NCBI GenBank assembly: GCA_013396995.1
Contig: VWZP01005262.1
Coordinates: 965,863-1,029,862, forward strand
Origin: Dicaeum eximium
Lineage: Eukaryota; Chordata; Aves; Passeriformes; Dicaeidae
Length of the DNA stretch: 64,000 nucleotides
Direction: 5' to 3'
Shown: one piece after another, positions 1-11,950 of the stretch
Layout of the letters: each line of letters begins with the position of its first letter
Position numbering within the stretch: position 1 is the stretch's first letter
Program-made: the position numbers and the translations under genes
The notes under the pieces: generated by a model
The model's input: the letters and a program-made list of their open reading frames with translations, nothing else
Database searches by the model: none
What the model was told of the DNA's origin: nothing

Positions 1-98
1 GAAGAGAAGAGAAGAGAAGAGAAGAGAAGAGAAGAGAAGAGAAGAGAAGAGAAGAGAAGAGAAGAGAAGAGAAGAGAAGAAAGAGAAGAGAAGAGAAG
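1..98. repeat. (GAAGA)n microsatellite
   Basis: A nearly pure pentanucleotide purine-strand array begins at the first base of the window and ends with one imperfect unit near position 80. The array probably continues to the left, so its true length is unknown. Such tracts are length-variable and prone to assembly collapse. Confidence 0.97.
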
Positions 99-369
99 TG
101 ATCTTTTAAAAAAGCATGGTTTAATCTAGAGAAACACAGAGACAAGTTACTTAGTGGGATAAAATTTTACATAACATAACTAAGTTCTATGAGTAACTTT
201 CATTAACATTTTGCATACCAGCAGGTAAGAGATCCTTTGAATAAAGGTGAAGAAACACAACCAAAATACCAATCCACCACTAATCATCTTAATGAATAGT
301 AATAAAAAATACCTCAAGCTACATAAGATAAATATAGATTACCTGCTAGAGGTGTCCAAAGATGCTATG
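99..369. other. Unique AT-rich spacer
   Basis: Nothing recognisable lies between the microsatellite and the first CR1 remnant. There is no open reading frame of note and no RNA-gene signature. Confidence 0.6.
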
Positions 370-496
370 GAATGTCCTCAGATATTTTTGACAGTACAGG
401 GTGCTGAGCAATCCTGAGCATCTCTTAAATTGAAGAGAGGCAAGGCTAGATGAACTTCAGTGATCCTTTCCAACCCCAAGTATTTTATAATCTCGA
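370..496 (+). mobile_element. CR1 LINE 3'-end remnant
   Basis: The segment follows the order of a CR1 3' end in sense orientation: a decayed 'gatattttt' region, a 'gctgagcaatcctgagca' stretch, then 'gctagatgaacttcagtgat' and 'cctttccaacccc'. It is highly diverged and 5'-truncated. It sits directly before a second CR1 in the same orientation, so the two may be independent insertions or one rearranged copy. Confidence 0.65.
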
Positions 497-512
497 TTAG
501 CTAAAGAGTCAG

Positions 513-1532
513 GCCCAGAGAATTGTAGTAAATTGGGCAACATCTGACTGGCTACTAGACACTAATATGTTCCCCAGGGCTCCATTTTAGGATCAGTTTT
601 GTTCCCTGTTTTTATCATTGCCCTGGACACAGGCACAGAATGCTCAATAAGTAAGTTTGCCAACAATATTGAATTAGGAGGAGCCATTTATTACTTTCAG
701 AGCAGAGAGGTCTTGAAGAGACCTTTAGAGTTTGGAACACTTGGGCAATCATCACTTGTATGAAGTCTAACAAGGACAAAATGTCAGATTCTGCATCTGG
801 AATGGTGGAATCCTGGATGTCATATAGATCGAGGGATGAGAGGCTGGAACAGAGCTCTGCAGAAGGGCATCTGGGAGTTTTGGACGATGCTAGGCTCAGT
901 ATGAGTCAACAGTATGTCCTGGCAGCCAAAAAGGTCAACCACATCCTAGCAGCATGCATTAACCATCAAGAGGAGTCATTGTCTCATTATACTCAGTATT
1001 GGTGAGGCCTCTGTGTGTAATTTTGGACTCAACAACAGAAGCAGGATAGAGAAATATGAGAATGTGTCCAAAGGATGGCAACAAAGATGGTGAAAGAACT
1101 AGAGGGTTTGACTTATGAGCAGCAGCTGAGAGTACTAAGTTTGTTCATCTTGGAGTAGCAGAGGCATAGGGGTGACATCATCGTTGTCCACAACATCCAC
1201 CATGAGGGGAAGAAGAGAGAGGGGTCCTGATGTCTTTTTTCTGGTGTCTACTGCTGGGACATGAGGGAATAAATTAAAGCAGCTATGTCAAGGAAAAATC
1301 TAGAACAGATATTGGAAGAAAAAGTTCTTTATTGAGAGACTGGTAGAGCACTGAAATGGATTCAGCAAGGAAATGCCTATGGTGCCAAGCCTGTTAGTGT
1401 TCAAAAAATGTTTGAACCGTGCTTTCAGATACATGATTCATCTTTTTGATTGAGCTGTGTGGAGTCATAAGTTGGACTCAATGATCCTCATGGGTCCCTT
1501 CCAGGTCAGGGTCTTCTGTGATTCTACAGTTC
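513..1532 (+). mobile_element. CR1 LINE, 5'-truncated, degenerate reverse-transcriptase part plus 3' end
   Basis: This is a sense-strand CR1 remnant covering the second half of the reverse-transcriptase reading frame and the 3' untranslated end. Visible landmarks are 'gttccccagggctcc' near 571, the former catalytic region at 656-667 that now reads Phe-Ala-Asn-Asn instead of the expected Phe-Ala-Asp-Asp, the 'atgagtcaacagtatgtcct' block at 901, and the 3' block 'gttggactcaatgatcctca' near 1472 ending in 'tgtgattctac'. Many frameshifts and stops break the frame. A remaining open stretch of 81 codons (760-1005) belongs to this dead element and is not a gene. Loss of both catalytic aspartates and the frame damage show an old inactive copy. 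Confidence 0.9.
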
Positions 1533-4500
1533 TGTTGTGCTTTCAAGCTGCTAGCTACTTCACAATTTTACCTATGAAATATTTTGATTCATCTCAGCCT
1601 CCCACCTTCAGTCCTATTTACTTCAACAAAAAATAAATTAGCTTAAGCAACAGTACCACTCAGATTCCTTCCTAACTTATTCTATCTCCAGTGGTTATCA
1701 AATAATATCCCTTCTGTAATGTAACACCAAATGCAAAACTGAGACCAGTCTATAAAGTGCAGTGGTATTAAATAACAGCTCTACAGTTTGAAGAGGGAAT
1801 ATGGACTGTTGCTCCTTATTTAAATAAATTTAACTTGGTCAGTCTTACACACAAATGGAAAGCACCCTCCTCCATTGTTACATCTCCATCCCCTTTCCTT
1901 ACAGTAGGAAGCAGGCTTACCCTGAAGGACAGCTGTGAATCTCAGTTCTCATGGGTTCTGCTGATATACCCATTCAGGCACATTACCTAAACAAGGCATT
2001 GCTGTGAAGTTGGATGCCACCATCTCCATTCTTCCTCCTCATTCTGCAGCTTTCCACTAGCAAAACAGAGTTTCTCCTGCATGCTACTGTTGGGATGAAG
2101 TTGAGATCCTGCCCTAGGACTCAGATAAGGAAATGCAAGTCTTTGCACAGCTCAGCCTCTCCTCTTTCCTAAGGGTTCCTCAGTGATGCACATATTTAGG
2201 GGGAGTTTAGCTCACTTTTAGTCTCTGGTTTCTGGGGACAAATTGGATGTCTGTTAGAACAGGAAAGATAAAAATAACCTGATGTTCACTCTAGAGAGTT
2301 GAGCTGCACTCCTACTCTCACGGACAGATAAGTAAAATACACACATCACTGTGTGAGCCAGGCCTGCTATCAGGGTTTACCCAGGGATGTAAAAACCATG
2401 AACTTTGATTTCTACCCCAGGTTTAACATGCTCTGAATTGTACTCTCTCTTGTCCCTTCCTACAGTGTCAGAGCTCCAAGAGCAGGAATAGCAGTGCCAT
2501 TTGCTTAGCACAATCCACAGGCTTTACCAGGAAAATGAGGTTTGTGAGGTAGTTTTCTCATGTTGAGGTTCACACAGAATTCAGGTATCCCATGTCCTGA
2601 ATAGCTCCTTAAAGAGCAACTTCATGAAAAAGAATACTTTATTAAATCTGGCATCAGTTTTATAATATCACAATATCATAAAATATCACACCAGGAGAAT
2701 GATGTAAACATTTAATATGCACGAAAAGTATGATCACCTTGTGTCTTAGATAAGAAAGATAGGAGCTTCAGAGTTTGAATATAAATACTAGTATGCTACA
2801 TTTTTTTATTAAAGTCTTCCATCAAGGGTTAGATAACTAAATCCACTTACAACTACCTCAAAAAGTTTTCATCTTTCACAGCATTTCTAAGTTCAAAATT
2901 AATCAGGTAGTGTTAAAGTGCAGTGGATATCAACGCAACATAGAAGGTCAGGAAATATGAAAATATAATGTTCAGATTTCTAAATTCTATGCCCCTCAAT
3001 TGTTAAGACTGTCCTCCTTTCCCAATACTCTTAAATATGTGTTTGCAAGAACACCTTATTCTTGGAAGAGGCACTAGTATCATTATGGTGATGCCAGTAC
3101 TCAGACCAGAGCCTCATTACTGAACTCATTTCCCTAACCTCCACAGCAATTAACTCTGTCTTCCATAAGACGTGCTGGAGCACCTCTTCAGGGTGCTTTT
3201 TCCTTCTGTTTCTCACAGATGAGACTGTCCTGCAAAGGTGTCTTTCATTGAGGAAATTCCAGATGAGAACAAGAGTGAAAGTTCTGTGCAAAGCACGTCC
3301 AGTGAATGCAATCAGCCTGAACATGCAGCTCCCATCTGCACAAACCAACACTGGGCAAATGTAGCTTGCACAGAAAGAGGAGTTTGACACTCCCTGGATA
3401 TGCTGGCCTCACTGAGACTACACAGAGGAAATGGGTCCCTCCCATGACACCCACCCATCATGCTGATGTGATTGTCATGCCCCCACAGTGAACTCTCTGA
3501 CACTGACCTTGTAAGGCAAAGCAATTGCACAGGCCATCTTTATATGTCTAGTAGCCATTTACTCAGACTTGCTAAACTCACAGCAGGCAGTTTGACTGTT
3601 GCTTTCACTGAGATGAATCCAGAAATTCTGGAAAACATCTTCCTTTTTTGATGAGGAACCATTCTTACTGCCATCTAAAGCACAGTTACTTACCACAGTC
3701 TTAGCATATGTGGGGCATTTATACTGTTAGAATAACTTCTCATCAATCTTTGGAAGCAGCTTTTCATCTCTTTTTACTTTCACTGTTTTCACTCTGATGG
3801 GAATAAATGGAGTATAACATTTATTTGCCTTTTCTTTGTCTTGTTCTGCATCTTCCCAAAAGCAAAACCCAAGCTCTTAAAGTTTTCCAACTCAGTCTGA
3901 GTTTCCATTTCTATAACATTTGAATGTGGCTAAACTGAGAGTATGTACTGTCTTACATACAAACAGTGTGCACTCTCATACACACACACATACATAAAGC
4001 TTTTGTACTGAGGTAGAGGCTGCTTGGTGAAATGAATAATAGATCACAACAGGTCAAGGAACATGTGTCACTCAAGTAATGTGCTTTAATAATGTCGGTA
4101 TTTTCAAGAAATAATATGCTGAAGCTCGCCCACAATAGTTCATTTTTGAGTTCCGTGAGTTCAATGAGTTTCATGAGTTTCTGGTATGCTTATAATACAA
4201 TTTGGTTCCTCAGGACTGAAAAAATCTAAGTTTTTTTTTTTTAATTAGCTGAAGCTCCTTTCTTTAAGTGATGCTTTCTTAAACCACTGTTTCAAATATC
4301 ACTGTTGGCAAAATAGGTATGGTCATTATGAAGGACTGTGATAGAACTTCAAGTGTTTCCTGCCATCTGGAAGAAATTTTGTGGTAACTTTACATACAGC
4401 ATTCAAATGATCTTTAGGAGGTCCCTTTCCTTCCTAACAACACCCTAGGGTGCATAATCCATGCTTTATAAACTCACAACAGGTGTCAAAGAATCCAAAG

Positions 4501-4681
4501 CAGCTGTAGGGAGCCAGTTAGATATTTGTGACCAGTCCTGGGTCCTCTCCTTAAAAAAAAAAATTATGTGAAGCTACCTATGAACACACAGACAAATTTA
4601 CCAATATATTTACACATTCACACAGGCATATAATAACACCAAGGTCATGGATTTCATCTCCTTATGGGCCATTCACTTAAG
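1533..4681. other. Unique intergenic DNA, no gene seen
   Basis: This stretch is AT-rich single-copy-looking DNA. It contains a short (CA)n run at about 3979-3990 and a poly(T) run near 4230. Overlapping minus-strand open frames at about 3031-3530 (up to 119 codons) lie in a moderately GC-richer patch. They resemble no family I recognise and show no domain, so I do not call them genes. Confidence 0.6.
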
Positions 4682-4740
4682 AGTTGGACTCAATTATCTT
4701 TATGGGTCCCTTCCAGCTCAGACTGTTCTGTGAAACTCTG
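4682..4740 (+). mobile_element. CR1 LINE 3'-terminal stub
   Basis: Only the last 60 or so bases of a CR1 remain: 'gttggactcaattatcttta' followed by 'tgggtcccttccagctcag' and 'tgttctgtgaaactctg'. Extreme 5' truncation is usual for CR1, which reverse-transcribes from its 3' end. Confidence 0.85.
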
Positions 4741-5629
4741 TATATATGCATTATTATTACATATATATTACTTACATGTATGTATATATTTATCCTTGAT
4801 GAAAACTTAACAGGGTGAAGAAAGAACAGAAAAGGGCTAGTATTTTTCTCATTTAAATCTTGAAAACTAAGAAAACTCTACAGAGAAAATTTTCTTACCG
4901 TAAAAAGACACAGAAGATACTGCAAGTCATGTCTATATAATCTCCATCATTCTATATCTTCTAGATACATTGGACAAAAAGCTCCAAGGAAAGACAAATA
5001 TCTCCCTTGAGCTTGGACTAGATTCTCTCTTGAAAATTAACTAGAACTTTATCTTTAAAATTAATGGCAAAACTGTTAAAGACAACTGCTCCACCAAGAA
5101 GATGGGAGCCTCTGAAATTATTTTTAATTATTTTAGCAACTCTGATATAGGTCTTTAGAAATTATGTATTTTGCTTACCTGTTCCCTTAGTCAAAAAAAC
5201 CAATGTGGTCTGATTCTCAGGAGTCTTTGCAAGAGCAAATTGCATGAACATACTACTGCTATTCTTTTCCTTTCAATGCCTGCATTAAAAAAAGAAAAAA
5301 AATTTTAATTCTAAGCTTCTGCAGAATACTTCTGCTTTGCCACTACTACAAAGTGGTACAAACTACTAGTACTTCACATACAGTATGTTATTCTTAGTAC
5401 CACCTATTTTTTTCTTCTGCATTAGTGAAATTGGCAAACCCTTGCTTGAAGTTTAAGAGGAAAAAGAGCTTTTCTAACATAGAGTGAATTTGTCATTACC
5501 TGAGCAGTCTGACCTATTGCCAGTGTGCTATAGTACCAAATATCCAAGCAAAGTCCTAGAGTCTGAAGGACTTCGAGTTTTTTCATTCTGTTATTCAAAT
5601 GTTTCTACCAAGACTTTATGATTTCATGC
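4741..5629. other. Unique AT-rich DNA, no gene seen
   Basis: The stretch opens with an alternating TA-rich patch (4741-4795). The rest shows no coding, repeat or RNA-gene signature up to the LTR boundary at 5630. Confidence 0.6.
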
Positions 5630-6211
5630 TGTGCTGGTTTCAGCTCAGGAAGAGTTAATTTCCTCTCAGTAGTTGTTCCACTGCTGTGTTTGGGGTACAG
5701 AATGAGAATGGTGTTGGTAACACACTGATGTTTGGGGTTTTTGCTAAGTTATGTTTATCTGAAATCAAGGATGTTTTTTCTTTGGCTCGTACTCCACCAG
5801 TGAGGAAGTGAGCAAAAGAAACCAGGAGGGAATACATCTGAGACAAGTGATCGGAACCAACCAACCAACCAAAAAATATTCCACACCACAGGACATCATG
5901 CCCAGTATATAAATTGTGGGGAATTACTTGGAAGAGGTGGATCTGGGTCCAGGAAGGGAGGTCTGGCATTGGTTAGTAAGTGGTAAGCAACTGTATTGTG
6001 GATCACTTAGTTTTCTCTCTTTTTATTATCATTATTTTAATTGTTTACTGTTATTTTACTTTATTTTCAATTACTAAACTTTCCTTATCCCAACATACGA
6101 GTTTTATTTCAATTTTCCTCCCCATTCCAGTGGGGTGAGCATGGAAGAGAGGCAGAGTTGAGCAAGTGTCTATATGGTGTTTCATCTCCAGATGGGTTTA
6201 AAACCACAACA
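5630..6211 (+). mobile_element. Solo endogenous retroviral LTR (avian ERVL-like), near full length
   Basis: The element starts 'tgtgctggtttcagctcagg' and ends 'aaaccacaaca', giving the TG...CA termini of a retroviral LTR. It is flanked by catgc (5625-5629) and catgt (6212-6216), a probable 5-bp target-site duplication with one mismatch. Five-bp duplications are typical of ERVL-class elements. A TATA box lies at 5906-5913, and the U5-like part has the avian 'cccaacatacgagtttt' block near 6089. No retroviral internal sequence is attached, so it is a solo LTR formed by LTR-LTR recombination. The short frames on both strands inside it are incidental. Class assignment is from memory of avian LTR types, not a database match. 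Confidence 0.85.
5906..5913 (+). promoter_or_regulatory. TATA box of the solo LTR
   Basis: TATATAAA lies in the middle of the LTR at the place expected for the U3 promoter, following 'gacatcatgcccag'. It marks the element's sense orientation. Whether it still drives transcription cannot be told from sequence. Confidence 0.65.
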
Positions 6212-9200
6212 CATGTTGAGTGAGATGTTCCAGATTCTCTCTGCTTATCTCCTTCTCTTAAGCAACGTTAAAAAAATGTATGCATATTTTATCATATGAT
6301 CTCACTAATCAGAAACAGACCTCCAAAGGGTTTTTTACTCTTTTTGTTTTCCTTATGAACATTGGAAGTCTATAACTACAGAATTTAATTCTCTGCAGCA
6401 TAAGAAGGATGCCATTTGGCTAGTTTTTTTCCAGATATAATGTATGTATCTACCAGTTTCTCTTTTTTGGACTTTACTGAATGCAATAAAAACATCCAAA
6501 TGACAGGCAATAAGTACCTATTCCACCTATAATTCATATTCATCTTTTCTTATTGCATTCTTATGGGGCTAATTTGGTTTCCTGCATCTCCTTCTGATTT
6601 CACAGGTCTGAATTTAGTATCTCCTCAAAATACTGAAAGATATTTGATGTTTAGTTTATAAAACAGAGGATCCTAATCATAACTAACTCTTTTGGAGTTA
6701 TTCTTATATAAGTTTCCATGAAATCTTACTGAGATAATTATTTCTTTCTTAATAACTTTCTAATAAGTTTCTTTATTTGACAGACAAATCTTTAATTGGC
6801 ATCTATAGAATGAAGATGTCTTTCTCTTCAGTAGTCCTTGCACCAGAGCATTTTTAGTTTCCTAAAACAGGAGGTTTTATTGAAAACTCATCTAGCAGTA
6901 CTGCAGTATGCCTAATAAATCAGACAAGCATCCCCCAAATTTCAGGAGAAGACAAGAGAATACAAAAGCCATTCTGAGGGTTTTCTGTGGGTTTTCACAC
7001 TTAGGAATTGCAATGTGGAACTAGGGGTATGGCATAGGAGAGTACATGGAAGAGCATATAAGTAGACGGTTTTTTACAGGATATGTAATATGTATACAAT
7101 GATGGTTTGCTGCTGCTGTTGGTTTCTCCTTCACTATGCCAACTATTTCTGCCAAAGAATACCCAGTTTTTGTCAAAAACGTTTCACCATCGCTTCATCC
7201 TGATGCTCTTTTAGTGAAGAGTATTTAGAAATCATTTTAATTGAATGTGCCTTTAGATTGTTCCTGAAGAGCATTTTGGATAGCCATGCTTTCTTCTCCT
7301 GCACTCCAGTTCCTTCCATCAGAGCAGTTGGGTGCTCTTTATTAGCTCCTTGATGGACATGCTTTTAGTGGGCTCTAAAGCTTTGCCAGTGGTGAGTGTG
7401 TCATCATTAAGAGGAGTAATACTTCTGAGAGAGACTGGAACAATGTTATTCATATTGCAGTAAAAGGATGATCAGGAAATCTGGTTAGGATTACAGAGAT
7501 AATTACTCTTTCTAGCACTTGCTTCCCTGAAGCTAATCAGCAGAAGCAGCCATCAAGGAAAACCAACAGATCTTCTGTCTTGCATTCTGTGAACTAATTC
7601 CTTGGCTGCTGACATGTTCCTGGAATAGTACACAGAGACACAAGCATTTTCCATTCCTTCTCATCCAAATTACACCTTTTCATCAAAAAAACACTATAGC
7701 AGCAGCACACATTGCACATGTTTCCACGAACTTAGTATGTAAACATATAGAATTTGAATCTGGGTATGTAACACCACAATAAAACCTAGTGTCTGATGGT
7801 GAACCTGCCATCTCCCAAACACAGCTCTTCAGCCCTCTCTACTCCAGCAATAGGTAATGAGCCAGAAAAAAACCTTAATCATAGAGCATGTCAAATCTGG
7901 AACCTTATCTAGTTTGACTGACATTTGAGCACACACCAGTAAACCTATCTTTGTTACCAAAGTTCTAAGTCCTGACCTTTGTGCCACCCCCACTTCATCT
8001 GCCAGACATACTAGTAAGTATAGCACACTAAATTTTATGCACACCACTTCTGCCACCAGTTTAAACCCAATGACACTCAGCAGCCCCCGAGTGCATCCAG
8101 GGACCAATCATGAATATGGTCCTAGCTCTAACTCAGTAAGAGAATTCGGATGAGGAAAAAATCCAGTTCACTGAGTACTGCTGAACCAGACTCGTAACTA
8201 AACTCCAAATTCAATCAAGAGATCTAAGGATACCTGGCCAGTCTGAATATAACAGCACAAGACTGGTCAAGTTCAGCTCTTGTGAGTCCACCTGTCCTTT
8301 CTTGACAGGCAGTATTCCTAGCTCTTAGCACCTGCCAACCTGAGTTCTAAGCTTACGAATAATGTTAGCATTAGACACATGGGTATCTCAGCCCTCCTCA
8401 CCTCACCTCACCAAAATTTTAAAATCCCATCTATATCGAATATACTTCTTTTTGTCCTTGCTCCTGTACTAATCTTACAGTGATACATCTACTTGATTGA
8501 ACTCTATGGCCTTTGTTAGATCTTGTATGAATCTACTTATCAAAAATTGTTGGACCCAGCACGATCCTATTCCTAGAGTTAGGCTGAAAGCTAATATAAG
8601 AAATTCCCCATATCTTTAATTGAAATTTAGGCATCTGATTTCTCTCCAGACAGTCCATTACTGCCAGCTTTATGAAGATGCCTACTTCTTTCTCCTCATT
8701 TTCTGCTTATAGCCTTGTGATTCAATTGACAGCAGGAAAAGGAATGGGGAAAGGAAGGATATACAGGCAAGTCTGGAGTGAAGAATGAAAGAAGATTTCT
8801 TCTCTGTTCAGCTTCTATGTCTGTAAGCCATAGCTTTTAGTACAGCCCGTATCTGTCTTACACCTCTGAACAGATAATGTTACCAGAACATGACCAGAAA
8901 AATCCACAGGGAAATAAACCATCGTTTTAACAATTTACTCTGGTAGAAAACTCAAAAATTACTGTAATTTAGTGTGATCCTTTTATCTAAACTCAAGCAC
9001 AAACTCTATCCTTATCCTTAATGCACTGCTGGGTTGTATAACAGCCAAACATGAAAATGAATCTGCTGTTCAAAGCCTGCTTTGGGATTTGATTGTTAGT
9101 GGAAATCTTAGAATTTATTATCTTCAAATTTATGAAATTTTGTCTGTAGGTTAGTCAATGTGCAGTAAAGCCCTACAGAAGGCCAATTTAATGGCTAACA

Positions 9201-10142
9201 TTCTTAATAACTTTGGTAATGAGGCTAAATTGTGTTCTACAGAATCTGTTTTATTGAGCCCTAAATACAAAGTCAGCTCTAACCCTATTTCCACATCTGC
9301 TGTTGGCTGGCAGTTACAGCCTACAACCCAGATTTGAGAGAAAATCTTTGCCATTCTGGAGAGACAGCCAGAGGCCAAGAAGCAGGATATCAAGTATCTC
9401 AGGTGAAATTACCCAGCTGAAGGGAGTTGACCTTGCTAGTGACAGTTACATCTTCTACCACAGTAAAGGTGAACCACAACGTAGCACAATGTTCAGTACT
9501 AATAGGGTATAATATTTCCTATTTCAACCATGAAAATACTGTCTGGTACCATGCTATTCTTCCTTTTGGGTTTTGGTTTAATCTGTCATTTTTACAGACA
9601 TTTTAGAGAGTCTACTAACCCCCAACCATAATCCCAAAATTAAATTAGGTTCATTGGTATTATGTGGAATATCCCTTCTAATTTTTATGCTGAGAAACCA
9701 AGTGGTTCCCATTCTAAATTTATTTTGTGGTATGCATTTTAATTGTGCTCATACTGTCACACTGAAGAATACACATTTCCAAAACCTAGCACAAGGCAAA
9801 GGCTTGATTAGATCAATATGCTCAGAGTGGTGACAGTCTTAATTTTTCCCCTGGGAAACCTAATGACCAATGGCACACTCACTGTCACCCCAGAGCTTCT
9901 CATTTACCAGTCCTTAATCTACACTTGCACACCTAGGCTCACAGTTCAATCATATGAAGTACATGCCAAGACGGAAATTTAATCACTCCCATCTTAAACC
10001 TAATTTGAAATCTAATTTCAAATGCTGCATTTGTCTCTCTCAGAGTTTCTTGTTTACTAAAACATAACAAAAGCCTGAGACTATGCTCACCAATGCCCTG
10101 TGAAATACCTAGAATCACTTGGTCTTGCAGCTGGAGTAGACC
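6212..10142. other. Unique intergenic DNA, no gene seen
   Basis: About 3.9 kb of AT-rich sequence without a recognised repeat. Open frames of 92 codons (7829-8107, minus) and 80 codons (9151-9393, minus) occur but carry no recognisable motif and are no longer than chance allows. The patch at about 7900-8660 is somewhat less AT-rich and might be an old unrecognised repeat. Confidence 0.55.
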
Positions 10143-10675
10143 ATGAAAGGTCTCTATCCAGAGTCCCACCCAAAGCAGAGCCAACAGTGCATTCAGGCCA
10201 AGTTGCTCAGAGTTCTGTATAGTCTAGAAGCCACCAGGGACACAGATTTCAGTCTTTCTAGGCTGCATAATTTTCCTCATTGTGAGGTGCTTTTTCCTTA
10301 TGTCCAGCCTGAGCCTTCCATGTTTCAGCCACTGGCTGTTGCCTCTTTCCGTCCCACATGTACCACTGTGAAAGACCTAGCTGTGCCTGCCTGACCCTTT
10401 CCTGTCAGTGACAGAGTTGCTAGTAGGTCCCACTGTCATCAACACATCTGGATGAACCAGCCCTAGTGCTCTCCCCACAGGACGTGAGTTCCAGATCCCA
10501 CCATTCTGCTACCCGACACTTGATTGCACATCATAAGCCAGGGCTAGTATAACCCAATTGAAGAGCCATATTCACTTTCTTTGATATACTCTCTTTATTC
10601 ATTTTGAGGTAGTCCAGGGTGCTGTTTGCTGTTTGCTTATTGATAGGGTCCACTGCAGGCTCAGTTCAGTCACCT
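10143..10675 (-). mobile_element. CR1 LINE fragment, antisense, highly diverged
   Basis: Read on the plus strand, the landmarks come in the order of a reversed CR1: 'aagttgctcagagttctgta' near 10200, 'tttttccttatgtccagcc' near 10292, 'cactggctgttgcctctttc' near 10330, 'gatgaaccagccctagtgct' near 10452, 'ccacaggacgtgagttcca' near 10476 and a decayed 'gtccagggtgctgtttgct' near 10613. This spans the C-terminal reverse-transcriptase part of the element. The 3' terminus (low coordinate side) is missing or too decayed to place. Confidence 0.7.
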
Positions 10676-10685
10676 TCTCCATCAG

Positions 10686-10741
10686 GATGTGTAGATGTTG
10701 CACTTAAAGACATGATTTAGTGGTGGGATTGACAGTGCTAT
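10686..10741 (+). mobile_element. CR1 LINE 3'-region stub
   Basis: 'atgtgtagatgttgcactta' followed by 'gacatgatttagtggtggg' matches the well-known CR1 segment just before the 3' terminus, in sense orientation. It lies about 10 bp from an antisense CR1 fragment, so two insertions or an inversion met here. Confidence 0.75.
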
Positions 10742-10896
10742 TTTTGTTGCAGAAACATAACATGCCTAGCCATGAGTGCAAGAATAATATGGGTCCAGCT
10801 GCATTCAAAAGAGCCAGTCAGGAAATGTGTTTATTAAATGCAACATATAGAGTACTTTTGGATTGTTGTCAAGATATGCATTAACTGCAGAATGGC

Positions 10897-11950
10897 TGTC
10901 TTGGTTTGAAAGCCAGTTGTGTCTGCTAAGGAAGGCAGGAGCCTCCCTTGGAATGGAAAATGCAAACCTTTTCCCTCCAAATTATTACAACTTTGAAATT
11001 ACGGGGCTTTCAGGCACAGATATGGGAAAAGGAATAGCAGTTCTTTATTACTGTATATGTATAACGAGACAAACCACAGCGGCTCTGGCCCTGGCACCAA
11101 ACAGGGCCCAAGCCCAGGCCCGGCCTCTCTCGGCCGCAGGCGCCTTCCCCGTCGGTGCAGTTCCGGGCACAGCCAGCAGGGGCGCTGGCGGCTCCCGGCG
11201 GGCAGGGCAGTGCGCTGATTCCCCGCTCCTGCAGGGGGAGCTGTGGCGCGAGCTCGGGCAGCACGCGGCAATGGCGGCTCGGCCCAGACGGGAATGCTGG
11301 AAGAGAGGTTTTGTTTCACAAAGCCCTGGGGGGGCCGATCCCGGTGCCCCTGCAGGACTCCTGGAAGCAGCAAGCTGGGCTGGCAGATGTATCGGCAGGC
11401 AGGGGCTGAGGGGCTACAGTGCAGCGAGAGCTCAGAGCAGCGCTGAAGAAGCGGTGGGGGCGGGACAGCGGCAGCCCAGCTCCCAGCAGGGCAGAGAGCG
11501 GTGAGCTCAGGATTCCTGGGCACCTGAGGAGACGGGGAAAGGTCCCTTTTTTAGTGAGGTAGGTGATAATAAGGTCTCAGTTCATTGTCTGCTCTCACAA
11601 GCAGAGGCTCCCCCTGTGGCAGAAGAAGGAGCTCTGGGCTGGGCTCCAGCAGCAGCGAATTCCCTTCCCTAAGCGGCAGCTCGGACCGTCCTCCTCCGAA
11701 GCCGAGAGAGAGAGAGCAGCTGCACCAACCCCATCTTTTTTTCCAGCCCAATCCTCACAGTATGTCTGCCCCTTGGAGAGAAACTCCCAGATAAGAGAAG
11801 TGCAACTAGATGACCTCCTCCCCTGTGCTTGGCAAGTTCTTTCATTTTTTTTTAAGTAACCCATTCATTAGTGTTTCCTAGCAATTTATGCGGAAAAAAT
11901 CTCCCCAGCTAAAAAGGAACAAAAGGAAAGAAACCTAACCCCCAATGATG
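10897..11950 (-). mobile_element. Endogenous retroviral LTR, antisense, with CpG-rich U3-like core
   Basis: The plus strand begins 'tgtcttggtttgaaagccag', the reverse complement of a common songbird LTR 3' terminus. A minus-strand AATAAA lies at 11044-11049, about 150 bp from that end, as expected for R/U5, so the LTR points left. From about 11080 to 11520 the sequence is GC- and CpG-rich in an otherwise AT-rich window, consistent with a U3 promoter. The far end is not clear; the A-rich 'agctaaaaaggaacaaaag' part near 11909 looks like LTR sequence, so I stop at about 11950. Overlapping frames of up to 213 codons (10863-11504 plus; 10999-11523 minus) are by-products of the GC-rich core. No internal retroviral sequence is seen. 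Confidence 0.7.

Noticed and set aside
3031..3530. Cluster of minus-strand frames (119, 69 and 72 codons)
   Set aside because: No recognisable domain, frames overlap each other in different phases, and no exon structure is evident.
11271..11275. 'atggc' as target duplication pairing with 10892-10896, which would end the LTR at 11270
   Set aside because: The sequence on both sides of 11270 is continuous GC-rich LTR-like DNA, so the match is probably coincidental.
10863..11523. Overlapping open frames of 213 codons (plus) and 174 codons (minus)
   Set aside because: They lie over the CpG-rich core of an antisense LTR; several frames are open at once on both strands, as expected from GC-rich composition, and no domain is present.
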